A DNA stretch of 24,207 nucleotides from an uncultured Synechococcus sp. (GCA_937975655.1 CALJTZ010000353.1:1-24207); one strand, 5' to 3'; numbered from the stretch's first letter, positions 14,055 through 22,671 are shown. Made by a program: numbers and translations. Notes: generated by a model not told the origin, from the letters alone.

Positions 14055-14395
14055 TGGCGATCTGGAACGAGCACAAGCCGCCGGGCTGGAGCCGCCTGAA
14101 TTGCGTCAACGACCGGCGCTGGGAGGTGGCCCAGGCCTTTGCCCGCGATCTGGGGGGCCTGGAGGCGTTCCTAGCCGCCTTGCCGATCGCCCTGCACAAC
14201 GCCGGCCAGGACCGCTTCTGGCGCGCCCCTGGCCACGACTGGAACTCGTTCATGGGCTACGGGGCAAAGACCGGCAAGGGCCACTTCCTGCGCTTCCTGG
14301 AGCAGGAGGCCCCGCGCGTGCCGACCGTCAACCGGGACGGCAGCCTCACGCTCGCCGGCATGGCCCTTGAGCCCGATCTACCGCACCTGTTCTGA
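13889..14395 (+). CDS. Replication-initiator-like protein, C-terminal frame
   Basis: This frame is open from 13802, and a GTG at 13889 gives 168 residues. Residues about 45-140 (PSPEDARRLMAIWNEH..., NCVNDRRWEVAQAFARDLGGLEAFLAALPIAL, FWRAPGHDWNSFMGYGAKTGKGHFLRFLEQ) resemble the C-terminal domain of phage replisome organisers, where W.A.FDW...N..KILEG-type motifs end the protein. Pro/acidic text between 13865 and 13960 reads as a linker. It most likely belongs to one protein with the frame starting at 13350 through a -1 shift. No ribosome site precedes the GTG, which argues against an independent gene. Confidence 0.6.
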   Translation: MDRSTGEGWVVDVAVVEQPAQPTAEQPSAIVPVDPKRPRAKPTGGLPSPEDARRLMAIWNEHKPPGWSRLNCVNDRRWEVAQAFARDLGGLEAFLAALPIALHNAGQDRFWRAPGHDWNSFMGYGAKTGKGHFLRFLEQEAPRVPTVNRDGSLTLAGMALEPDLPHLF

Positions 14396-14479
14396 ACCAG
14401 CGAGAACGCCGTGACATCCCCATGCCAGGAAAGGCCGTGATGGTTCCATGCGGAAAACCATGGCAACCGCCGCCAGCCG

Positions 14480-14689
14480 TTGCCTCGTCGTCGTTCAGCA
14501 CTTCGCCCGCCGACTGCGGATCAGCTGCCCGATTCCCATGGTCGCGTGCGAGGTCGGTTCCCGGTGCAGTGGGGTGCAATCGACTTGGTGGAGCTGGAAC
14601 GGCGCCACAGGGCCGCACAGCTGCTGAGGGCGGTGGGTCACGGTGCAGCCCTGGCCCACCTCGATGGCGGTGCCGATCGCAGGGTGTGA
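14480..14689 (+). CDS. Possible small island protein, unrecognised
   Basis: This is a TTG-started frame of 69 codons whose second half (about 29-69, QWGAIDLVELERRHRAAQLL...) has coding-like codon use and helix character (ELERRHRAAQLLRAV). The start is unclear and no ribosome site is evident. An overlapping frame (ATG 14448, about 60 codons) is less convincing. It lies between the initiator-like gene and the terminase-like gene, and no function can be assigned. Confidence 0.3.
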   Translation: MPRRRSALRPPTADQLPDSHGRVRGRFPVQWGAIDLVELERRHRAAQLLRAVGHGAALAHLDGGADRRV

Positions 14690-14763
14690 CCCAGCCAGGG
14701 CCAGGTGCTGAATCCAGCCGGCGAGGTCGCCACAGCTTGCCGGGGAGGACTGGAAAGCTTGCC

Positions 14764-15351
14764 TTGACGCCCTCGCTTGACGCCGCCTTGACCGCCCACG
14801 ATCCAGCCCCCACCGCCTGGGCGCGCCAACCCGGTGAATCTGCTGCCAGCTTTGCCCGGTTCGAAGCCTTCCTGCAGGCCGGCCCCGATCGGAGCCTGGC
14901 GGGCGTGGCGAGGGTCTACGGGGTGTCGAGAGCTGCTATTCACCAGCAGGCATCCCGACACGCATGGGACCAGCGTGCAGCGGCCTACGACGCGGCGCAC
15001 CTCCCAGAGGCGGCGCTCCCGGCGGTCCTGGCTCCGGTGGTGGCCCACCCGACAGAAGACCTTGGCGCTGAGCACCTGGCGGCCTTGGAGGAGTTCCGAC
15101 TGGAGGCCGAGCGGCTCGGTAAGGCCCATGCCCGCCTGGCCCGTGGATTGACCCAGGCGGCTTCCAAAAACGCGGCTCGGCTCATTGCGAGCGACAAGCC
15201 ACTCAGCCCGCGTGATGTGGCTCAACTGGCCACCACGGCGGCGGCCCTGGCCAGCAACGGCCTGGCGACCTGGGGACGAGCGATTGGCGTGGATCTGGTG
15301 CTGCGGCGAATGCGGGCTGACATCGAGACCCAGGTGGAGCTGATCGACTGA
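14764..15351 (+). CDS. HTH protein resembling phage small terminase subunit
   Basis: This has 195 residues from the TTG at 14764, about 14 bases after GGGGAGGAC; the frame is open further up, but that part is not credible protein. The N-terminal section WARQPGESAASFARFEAFLQAG (about 18-39) followed by RSLAGVARVYGVSRAAIHQQASRHAWDQRAAAYDAAHL (about 42-80) is a helix-turn-helix pattern typical of prophage small-terminase-like proteins, which recognise DNA for packaging. The rest is helical (LEEFRLEAERLGKAHARLARGL...), consistent with oligomerisation. No large terminase, portal or capsid gene accompanies it. In a satellite such a lone protein would redirect helper-phage packaging. A plain transcription factor remains possible. 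Confidence 0.5.
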   Translation: MTPSLDAALTAHDPAPTAWARQPGESAASFARFEAFLQAGPDRSLAGVARVYGVSRAAIHQQASRHAWDQRAAAYDAAHLPEAALPAVLAPVVAHPTEDLGAEHLAALEEFRLEAERLGKAHARLARGLTQAASKNAARLIASDKPLSPRDVAQLATTAAALASNGLATWGRAIGVDLVLRRMRADIETQVELID

Positions 15352-15695
15352 GCGGTGCCAACTGGCACACCACCCCGAGACTGGATGAGATGGCCAACAG
15401 CTGATCCCCGGTTTGGACACCACCCGTCCAGATCCAGGGCCCGATTCTCATCGGATGCGACAGCTGGGGCCCGTGAAATGGCGCCGAACTGACACACCAC
15501 AGCTCGCGTATCTGTCTTCTGGCCAGGTCCGCCAGGGCATGAAGCCTGAGGGGCTGCCACCTGTCCCATGGCCCATCCCACCTGCCTGAGCCCCTCGCCA
15601 ACGTCGTTGTGATCGCCGATCGGATCTGCCAGCGACGGAAGCACGACTGGATCGAGACGTTTCTCCTGAAGCACCAGCAGGTCGCGGCCTGTATC
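15352..15695. other. Intergenic stretch with a 20-bp direct repeat
   Basis: I see no credible gene here. GGTGCCAACTGGCACACCAC (15354-15373) recurs at 15480-15500 as a near copy with one extra G and two substitutions. The reverse complement begins TGTG.CAGTT, like some insertion-sequence ends, so this may be remains of such an end. The rest, up to the small membrane protein gene, is featureless. Confidence 0.4.
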
Positions 15696-15890
15696 TCAGC
15701 GCTGCAGCAGCCAGCGCAGCAGCGACAGGCCGATGATCAGTCCGATGCCGGTGTTCCACAGCCAGGAGGGCCGCTCGGAAAGGCGCTGCAGCCAGGGCGG
15801 CAGCTGATCGTGCCATTGCTCCAGGGCCAGCACCGCCAGGAGCAGCAGCCCCAGGGGAATGCCAATGGCCAGCGCCAGCTCGCGCAGCAT
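15696..15890 (-). CDS. Small two-helix membrane protein, unknown function
   Basis: This has 64 residues from the ATG at 15890, with AAAGAGG about 8 bases upstream on its strand, which decides the start over a longer TTG form at 15953. Two hydrophobic segments, about 3-23 (ELALAIGIPLGLLLLAVLAL) and 44-62 (WNTGIGLIIGLSLLRWLL), are joined by an amphipathic Trp-rich loop (QWHDQLPPWLQRLSERPSW). I do not recognise a family. It lies between the terminase-like gene and the Cys-rich gene, on the opposite strand, and could be an element accessory or a leftover host gene. Confidence 0.55.
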   Translation of the reverse strand: MLRELALAIGIPLGLLLLAVLALEQWHDQLPPWLQRLSERPSWLWNTGIGLIIGLSLLRWLLQR

Positions 15891-16049
15891 CGCGAAGTCC
15901 TCTTTGCCTGAACCGTATCCAGCAGTAGGGGGCGCGGCGGCGGGCACTTCCAAAGCGTGCTAGTACATGCGTACGTGTTGGCAGTGGTGGTGATGGGGGT
16001 TGTGGCGGGCCGGGGTCTGAGGTCGCTGGAGCAGCGCCGTGATGTCCCA

Positions 16050-16280
16050 ATGGAGGAGTGGCCTTGCCTCGATGAGGCTGTCCTGGTGAAGGCCCGCAGC
16101 CGCAAGGTCTGCATGACGTGTCATTGGTTCAGGCACCACGCCGCGGCCAGCTGCATCCCATTGCTTACCTGCCAGCTGCATCAAGGGCTGATCGCCCAGG
16201 GCGAGCACCTCACCAGCCGCTGTCAGGGCTGGACCGATGACATGACCCGTCAGCGGGGCTGGGCGCCGGAGGTGGCCTGA
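16050..16280 (+). CDS. Small Cys/His-rich protein, probably zinc-binding
   Basis: This has 76 residues from the ATG at 16050. The start is uncertain: the frame is open back to a GTG at 15957, and an ATG at 16113 has AAGG before it. The core has ordered metal-ligand candidates: C21, C24, H25, H29, H30, C35, C41, H44, H53 and C58 (counting from 16050), in CMTCHWF, SCIPLLTCQLHQGLI and GEHLTSRCQGW. That pattern suggests one or two zinc sites. The Trp-rich end (TDDMTRQRGWAPEVA) looks like a conserved C-terminus. Similar small proteins occur in cyanobacterial accessory regions as far as I recall, without known function. Confidence 0.5.
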   Translation: MEEWPCLDEAVLVKARSRKVCMTCHWFRHHAAASCIPLLTCQLHQGLIAQGEHLTSRCQGWTDDMTRQRGWAPEVA

Positions 16281-16722
16281 GCCGCTTCTGATGAACGACA
16301 CAGCCCAGCCGCTCCGACCGCGACTGGGGCGACCTCGATGCCGAGGAGAAGGCCAAGAATGACACCGCTCAAAGCCACGCGGAAGGCAGGCTCTTCTCCA
16401 GTTAGGACATCGAAGAGTAAGGGACCATCTGGGTGCTAACCGAAGCTCTGCGCGGCGAAGGTGGCGGCCCGACCCCCATCGTTCTGTTCCCTGAGGATTA
16501 CTCAGAAGCGGCACCATTAATCCCACGACTCCATCAGAGCCAAAGCGATTACTGCAACAAGCCAAAGACCAACTCATATCGCCACTGTCTCGTCTTGGCA
16601 GTTGACAGTGCTGCGGGTCTGTTGGGGTAGCAGATTCAAGAGAACCTGTCACAAACGTGCGGGCAAGATCCACGTCGTGACAGTCAAGTCAGTCAAGTCA
16701 GGCGGAACCACCTGGGTGCGGG
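16281..16722. other. Gene-poor right edge of the island
   Basis: No supported gene lies here. A 31-codon open stretch at 16313-16405 (SDRDWGDLDAEEKAKNDTAQ...) lacks a start and may be a gene relic. A frame at 16433-16630 looks random. An inverted repeat CACTGTC / GACAGTG (16583-16589, 16604-16610) overlaps TGTCTCGT (16586-16593), an 8-base match to the motif beside ssrA. A 9-bp tandem repeat AGTCAAGTC follows at 16682-16699. Base composition is lower in GC than in the ATPase gene that follows. Confidence 0.4.
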
Positions 16723-19422
16723 TTAAGCGATCCGCGGCGTGGGAGGAATCAACGGATCCAGCTGATTGGCCGCATGGGCCACCGGGATCATCAGCAGGAC
16801 TGTCAGGCCGCACTGCCACCACTGCTCCAGGGTCAGCGGCGCCGTTCCGAAGAAGGTGTTCATCGGCTCCCACTGGCTGAACAGGACCTGCAGGAGCAGC
16901 GCTGCCCCGAGGCCGAGCATCAAGGTGGGGGATCGCCAGAGGGCTGTTGCCAACTTCCCCCAGGCCCAGGGGAGGTGCTGGCTCACCTCGCTGAGGCTGA
17001 GGAGGTAAGTGACCCGCGAGAGCACCAGGGCCTGAACGGCCATTGTGCGGGCGATGGAACGCTCGCCGTAGTGGGCTTCCGCCCAGAAGAACGTGCCGAA
17101 AATCACCACCCAGCTGAAGGCCGACACCAGCAGCAGCCGCTGCACGAGTGGTCGATTGAGCAGGGGGCGATCCGGTCGCTGCGGTGGTATGGCCATCAGT
17201 CCGGGCGCCTTCGGTTCAAAAGCCAGCGGCAGCGACATGGTGAGGGAGTTCACCATGTTCAGCCAGAGCACCTGCAATGCCGTGATCGGTAGATCCAGCC
17301 CCATCAGAGCACTGATCAAGATGGTGAAGGATTCGCCCCCGTTCACCGGCAGACAGAAGGCCATGGCACGGTGGAGGTTGAGGGCAACGCCCCGCCCCTC
17401 TTCCACGGCCGCGGCGATCGCGGCGAAGTTGTCATCCGTAAGCACCATCGCGGCCGCTTCGCGGGCCACGGCCGTGCCGCCCTCCCCCATCGCAATGCCG
17501 ATGTCGGCCTGGCGCAGGGCGGGGGCGTCGTTGACGCCATCGCCGGTCATGGCGACGATCTCACCACATGATTGAAGGCTGCGCACCAGCTGCAGTTTCT
17601 GCGCTGGAGCCATCCGGGCGAACACATCGGTGTCCAGCACGACATCGCTCAACGCATCTGCCGGCAGCGCCTCCAGGGCTCGGCCATCGATCGAGACAGG
17701 CTCCGGTCGGTGCCCGATGCCCATCTGCCGCGCGATTGCTGTGGCCGTGCGGATGTGATCGCCGGTGATCATCTTCACGGCGATGCCGGCGGCTCGACAA
17801 GCCGCGACGGCCCGCGTGGCCTCTGGCCGGGGAGGATCCGCCATCCCTTGCAGGCCAAGGAAGGTGAGATTGCTCTCGATGTGGTGGTGACCCAGCGCTG
17901 ACTGGTTGGGCTCGACCTGGCCCATGGCAAAGGCCAGCACGCGTTCCCCTTGGCCGGCCATGGTGTCCACCGCGGTTCTGATCGCATCTGGATCGAGGGG
18001 GTCGCGTTCGCCGTCGCTGCCGCACTGCCAGCGGCAGCGGGGCAGCACCGCCTCCAGCGAGCCTTTCACCACAATCCGTTCACTGCCATGCAGGGTGGCC
18101 ATCACCTGCAGTTCCGCCTCAAATGGCAGGGCGTCGCGGCGGGGGTGCTGCCGGTGGGCTTCGGCATGGTCAAAGCCGGCCCGCTGTGCCGCCGCCAGCA
18201 GGGCGGTTTCGGTGGGATCCCCCACCAGGCCCTCGTGACTGCTGGGCCTGGCATCGCTGCAGAGCAGGCCCGCGAGCAGCAGCTCACGCAGGGCCTTGTT
18301 GCTCTGGAGAGGATCGGGAGCGGAGCCATGGGCTGTGTGGCCATCGGGCCACAGCTCCTCCAGCCGTAGTTGCTGTCCGGCGGCATAGAGCTCCTGCACC
18401 GCCATGCGGTTCTGGGTGAGGGTGCCGGTCTTGTCGGAGCAGATCACCGTGGCGCTGCCCAGTGCTTCCACGGCGGGCAGCTTGCGGATGATCGCGTTCC
18501 GCTGGGCCATGCGGCGCACGCCAATGGCCAGGGTGATGGTGACGATCGCGGGGAGTTCCTCCGGGATGGCACTCACCGCTAGGGCCACGGCGGCATCGAA
18601 CATCTCCGCGCCACTGCGGCCTCGCGCCAGGCCCACCACAGCAGTGAGGATCGATAGGACCAGGACGAACCTCAGGATCGTGAGGCTGAAGCGGCTGAAC
18701 TTGCGGGTGAGGGGAGTGCTGAGGCCAGACTCCTGCTGCAGTGAAGAGGCCAGATGGCCCAGTTCGGTGGCATCCCCGGTGGCCACCACCACACCGCGGC
18801 CCTGCCCGGTGGAGACGAAGCTGCCGGCATGGGCCATGCCGTGCTGTTCGGCCAGAGGAGTGTCTGCCGGATCCGCATCGATGCTCTTGAACACCGGCAG
18901 CGACTCGCCGGTGAGGCTGGATTCATCGAGTTGCAGGTTGCGCACCTGAAGAAGGCGGAGATCGGCGGGCACCCGATCCCCAGCGGCCAGCAGCACCACA
19001 TCGCCCGGCACCAGCTGTTCGGCATCGAGGCGCTGCTGTTGTCCTCCACGCAGCACCTCACAGTCGGAACGGATCACTTGGGCGAGGGCGCTGATCGAGC
19101 GCTCCGCGCGGCTTTCCTGCACAAAGCCGATCACCGCGTTGATCATGGTGACGCTCCAGATCACCACGGCTTCCCGCAGCGAGCCGGTAAGGGCCTTCAC
19201 CATGCCGGTGATTAGCAGGGCATAGAGCAGGGGGGCATGAAACTGGGCCAGGAACTGAAGCCACAGGGGCCGCTGCCGCCGGCTGGTCAGCCGGTTGGCC
19301 CCGCAGTGGCGCAGACGCCGCTGGGCTTCGCTGTTGCTCAAGCCCTGTTCAGGATCCACCGCCAGCTGCTCCCGCAGCTGCTGGGCAGTGAGGCCATGTG
19401 CTGCGCTCAACAGCAGGTCCAT
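16723..19422 (-). CDS. P-type cation-transporting ATPase (type II)
   Basis: This is an 899-residue membrane pump. The N-terminal cation-ATPase domain (about 1-75) is followed by membrane helices, the actuator loop with TGES (171-174), helix 4 with PEELP (287-291), the phosphorylation site ICSDKTGTLTQN with D330, the nucleotide-binding KGS element, hinge TGDGVNDAPAL, and about six C-terminal helices. Length and layout match PacL/SERCA-like and Na+/K+-type bacterial pumps. PEELP replaces the usual PEGLP of calcium pumps, so the ion cannot be assigned; Ca2+, Na+ and H+ are candidates. It begins 11 bases after bicA and must share its transcript. A coupled role is attractive, since BicA depends on an inward sodium gradient, but this is inference. 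Confidence 0.88.
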   Translation of the reverse strand: MDLLLSAAHGLTAQQLREQLAVDPEQGLSNSEAQRRLRHCGANRLTSRRQRPLWLQFLAQFHAPLLYALLITGMVKALTGSLREAVVIWSVTMINAVIGFVQESRAERSISALAQVIRSDCEVLRGGQQQRLDAEQLVPGDVVLLAAGDRVPADLRLLQVRNLQLDESSLTGESLPVFKSIDADPADTPLAEQHGMAHAGSFVSTGQGRGVVVATGDATELGHLASSLQQESGLSTPLTRKFSRFSLTILRFVLVLSILTAVVGLARGRSGAEMFDAAVALAVSAIPEELPAIVTITLAIGVRRMAQRNAIIRKLPAVEALGSATVICSDKTGTLTQNRMAVQELYAAGQQLRLEELWPDGHTAHGSAPDPLQSNKALRELLLAGLLCSDARPSSHEGLVGDPTETALLAAAQRAGFDHAEAHRQHPRRDALPFEAELQVMATLHGSERIVVKGSLEAVLPRCRWQCGSDGERDPLDPDAIRTAVDTMAGQGERVLAFAMGQVEPNQSALGHHHIESNLTFLGLQGMADPPRPEATRAVAACRAAGIAVKMITGDHIRTATAIARQMGIGHRPEPVSIDGRALEALPADALSDVVLDTDVFARMAPAQKLQLVRSLQSCGEIVAMTGDGVNDAPALRQADIGIAMGEGGTAVAREAAAMVLTDDNFAAIAAAVEEGRGVALNLHRAMAFCLPVNGGESFTILISALMGLDLPITALQVLWLNMVNSLTMSLPLAFEPKAPGLMAIPPQRPDRPLLNRPLVQRLLLVSAFSWVVIFGTFFWAEAHYGERSIARTMAVQALVLSRVTYLLSLSEVSQHLPWAWGKLATALWRSPTLMLGLGAALLLQVLFSQWEPMNTFFGTAPLTLEQWWQCGLTVLLMIPVAHAANQLDPLIPPTPRIA

Positions 19423-19433
19423 GGGGCGAGGGG

Positions 19434-21086
19434 TCAGGCGTGGGCTAGGGCTTGCTGAAGAGCTTGGTGCCGGCTGGGGAGGATCGAGACACCCTGAATC
19501 TTGGGTATTCCCATGCGCTCCAGACGCGACAGCGGTTGATCTGCTGAGGCCACGATCAGGACGTTCCGGCCCTGCTGCTGACTATCAAGGCAGAGAGTCT
19601 CCATCGCCAGTGCGGCTGTGACCCCCAGGAGCGGAACCTCGCTGAGGTCGAGGATGAGCGTCTGAAACGCGCCGATGGCATTGAGCTTTTGGGTCAGAAC
19701 TTTGCCTGCACCAAAGCTCAGAGGGCCGCTCATCTGGAGCAGAAGCACCTGATCGCCTGCCTGACGCAGGAGCTGCTGCTCCTGGGGAGAGAGCAAGCCC
19801 ATCTCCTCGGGATCGGTTCCACCACGGAGACTGCGGGCCGCTCGCTTCTGCTGCTCGTTCTGGCGCTGCAGGCTGAACAGATTGGCCAGAAACATGCCTA
19901 CCAACACAGCAGTAATCAGATCCCAGAACACCGTCAGCAAGAGCACCAGCCACATCAGCGCCGTGGTGCGCAGGGAAAGATGCGGTGCCCGCAGCAGGAA
20001 CGACCAATCGATGATGTCGAGGCCGACCTTGAGAAGAATTCCGGCCAGCAGTGCCAGCGGTATCGGGCTCGCCAGAGGGCCGGCCCCAAGACCGATCAGC
20101 AGCAGCACGACCGCATGGGTGATGCCTGAAAGCCTGGTGCGCCCGCCGGCCTGCACGTTCACCACGGTGCGCATGGTGGCGCCGGCTCCTGGCAGACCAC
20201 CGAACAGAGCAGCTGCGGTGTTGCCGATGCCCTGGCCGATCAGTTCACGATCGGAGTCGTGCTGCGTGCCGGTGATGCTGTCGGCCACCAGCGATGTGAG
20301 CAGGCTGTCGAGCGAACCCAGCAGGGCCAGGGTGATGGCTCCACTGATCAGCAGTGGCAGGTCGCCAAGGGGCAAGCCTGGCCAGCTCAGCTGCGGCAGG
20401 CCTGTCGCCATGAGTCCCAGTCTCGGCAGGGCCTCACTCGGTAAGGCGATCACCGACAGCAGGGTCCCCACCACCAGCACCACCAGTGGGGCGGGTAGCA
20501 CCTTGCTCCAGCGGCGCGGATAGACCATCACCGCCGCGAAGCTCAGAGCGCCCACCAGCAGCGCCAGGCCATTGGTCGCTGGCAACGCCCGTGGCAGGGC
20601 CATCAGCAGCCCTGAAATCGAACCGGAGAGCTTGAGCCCGAGCAGCGGCGGCAGCTGCAGGATCACGATGATCACGCCAATGCCCGACATGAAGCCGGAG
20701 ATCACCGTGTAGGGCATGAAGGTGAGGGTCTGACCGAAGCGCAGCACCCCCATCAGGACCTGCAGCAGCCCGGCCAGCGCGGCGATGCCGAAGCCCAGTG
20801 ACAGGGCGCTCTCGGCGCCGTAGCGCTGGGTGAGCACAGCCAGGAGGCCCGTCATCACAACGGTCATCGGCCCCGTTGGACCGGAGACCTGGGTTGCCGT
20901 ACCGCCCAGCAGGGCACCCAGAAAGCCCAGCACGATGGCTCCGTACAGACCCGCCAGGGGACCCGCACCAGAGGCCACGCCAAAGGCCAGGGCCAGCGGC
21001 AGTGCCACCACGGCAGCAGTAAATCCCCCGGCCAGATCGCCGCGCCAGTGTTGGAGTGTCAGCTGTGGCTGATGGGTTGACACCAT
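19434..21086 (-). CDS. bicA: BicA-type sodium-dependent bicarbonate transporter (SulP family)
   Basis: This has 550 residues, against about 566 for the Synechococcus PCC 7002 protein, which it closely resembles: GDLAGGFTAAVVALPLALAF near 15-34, SGPTGPMTVVMTG, MPYTVISGFMSGIGVI, LLTSLVADSITGTQHDSDRE, GQGIGNTAAALFGGLPGAGA and DIIDWSFL. It has about 14 membrane helices and ends in a cytoplasmic STAS domain (about 440-548, including VLLLQMSGPLSFGAGKV and LILDLSEVPLLGVTAAL). BicA is the low-affinity, high-flux HCO3- uptake system at the plasma membrane that feeds carboxysomes. Its start overlaps the upstream SulP stop by one base (TGATG), showing coupling; the ATPase follows at 11 bases. Confidence 0.88.
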   Translation of the reverse strand: MVSTHQPQLTLQHWRGDLAGGFTAAVVALPLALAFGVASGAGPLAGLYGAIVLGFLGALLGGTATQVSGPTGPMTVVMTGLLAVLTQRYGAESALSLGFGIAALAGLLQVLMGVLRFGQTLTFMPYTVISGFMSGIGVIIVILQLPPLLGLKLSGSISGLLMALPRALPATNGLALLVGALSFAAVMVYPRRWSKVLPAPLVVLVVGTLLSVIALPSEALPRLGLMATGLPQLSWPGLPLGDLPLLISGAITLALLGSLDSLLTSLVADSITGTQHDSDRELIGQGIGNTAAALFGGLPGAGATMRTVVNVQAGGRTRLSGITHAVVLLLIGLGAGPLASPIPLALLAGILLKVGLDIIDWSFLLRAPHLSLRTTALMWLVLLLTVFWDLITAVLVGMFLANLFSLQRQNEQQKRAARSLRGGTDPEEMGLLSPQEQQLLRQAGDQVLLLQMSGPLSFGAGKVLTQKLNAIGAFQTLILDLSEVPLLGVTAALAMETLCLDSQQQGRNVLIVASADQPLSRLERMGIPKIQGVSILPSRHQALQQALAHA

Positions 21087-22671
21087 CAGTGGGCCGAAGC
21101 GATGGATCCACCGCGCCCGCCGGCCTCCTCAGCCATCCCAATGCGGGCGAACAGGTCGGTGCTCTCGGGGTTGAGATGCTGGACCTCCACGGTGCTGCCG
21201 CCGAGCTTGAGACGGCGGATCACCTGATCGAGGGCACTCACACCGCTCTGATCCCAGATGTGAGCCTCGGCCATATCGATCGTGATTCGAGCCGGGTGTT
21301 CGTGCAGCTCGAAGCCCTGGCGGAAATAGATGCTGCTGACGAAGAACAGTTGGCCCCGCACGGTGTAGACGCGGTGGTCGGGAGTCACCAGCTCGCTGGT
21401 CACTGCAATTACCTTGGCCACCTTGCGGCTGAACAGGATGCCGGCCAAGGCCACACCGGAGAGCAATCCCACCGCCAGGTTGTGGGTGAGAACGGTGACC
21501 ACCACCGTCAACAGCATCACGGCGGTGTCGCTCTTGGGAATGCGGCGAATGCCGCGGATCGAGGCCCAGTTGGCGGTGTTGATGGCGATCATCACCATCA
21601 CCCCCACCAGTGTGGCCATCGGGATCTGATTCACCCATCTGCTGGCCAGCAGGATCATCGCCAGCAAGGCCACCCCTGAGGTGAGAGTCGATAGACGGGT
21701 GCGACCGCCGTAGCCCACGTTCATCACCGACTGCCCCACAAGGGCGCAGCCGGCCATGCCGCCGAACAGCGAGCTGACGATGTTGCCGATGCCCTGGCCG
21801 CGGGCCTCGGCGTTCTTGGAGCTGGTGCTGTCGGTTATGTCATCGAGGATGTCCTGGGTGAGGAAGGTCTCCATCAGGCCCACCAGCGAGATGGCCAGCG
21901 CCGTCGGCAGGATCAGGCCGAGGGTTTGCAGATTGAAGGGCACCTGCGGAAGCCCGAATTGGGGCAGGCCGCTGGGCAGGGTGCCCAGGCTGGCCACGGT
22001 GGGGATCTCCAGACCCAGCCGGATCGAGAGGCCAGTGGTGATCAGGATCGCCACCAGCGCCGAAGGCACGGCAGTTGTGAGTCGCGGCAGCAGGTAGATG
22101 ATCGCCAGGGTGAGCGCCATCAGGCCCCACACCGCTGGCAACTGGGCAGCGGCCACCACCACCTTTTCGGGGTGGAACCAATCGAGCCCCAGCTGCGGCA
22201 GCTGCGCCAGAACGATCAGGATCGCCAGCGCATTCACAAAGCCCGCCATCACCGGTTGCGGCACGAAGCGCATCTGATGCGCCAGCCGTAGATACCCCCA
22301 GGCGATCTGCAGCACCCCCGTGAGGATGCCGGCCGCCAGCAGGTATTGCAGGCCCAGGCCCTCACCGAGCCCATTGCCGGTCTGCACCAGGCCCGTCATC
22401 AGCAGGGCGGTGGAGCCGGTGGCCGAGGTGATCATCGCCGTGCGGCCCCCACGACCGCCAGCGTCACCGCGAGCAGGAAGGCCCCGAAGAGCCCCACCCG
22501 AGGATCCACGCCAGCGATGCCGGAGAAGGCGATCGCCTCCGGGATCATCGCGAAGGCCACCACTAGGCCCGAGAGGATGTCGCGATGGGGACTGCGGCCC
22601 CACCACGCCTTGAGGAAATCGGTCACGTCTTCAGTCCGGTGGACGGATGCGGCAATCGGCTTGAGCCACAC
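21086..22671 (-). pseudogene. SulP-family anion transporter, frameshifted near its N-terminus
   Basis: Two frames together make one SulP transporter of about 525 residues. The first (22671-22432, GTG start) encodes DILSGLVVAFAMIPEAIAFS and GVDPRVGLFGAFLLAVTLAVVG, then runs into a TGA. The second carries RTAMITSATGSTALLMTGLV onward to the STAS domain and a stop at 21086-21088. The join falls at a run of five G on the coding strand (22446-22450); one extra G restores VVGGRTAMIT. So either one base was lost in vivo or the sequence is wrong. AMIPEAIAF and the STAS sequence (RITIDMAEAHIWDQSGVSALD) place it in a different branch from BicA; sulfate or bicarbonate are possible substrates. It is first in the three-gene unit. 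Confidence 0.82.

Noticed and set aside
16433..16630. 65-codon plus-strand frame before the ATPase
   Set aside because: No ribosome site, no motif, and composition like the surrounding noncoding DNA.
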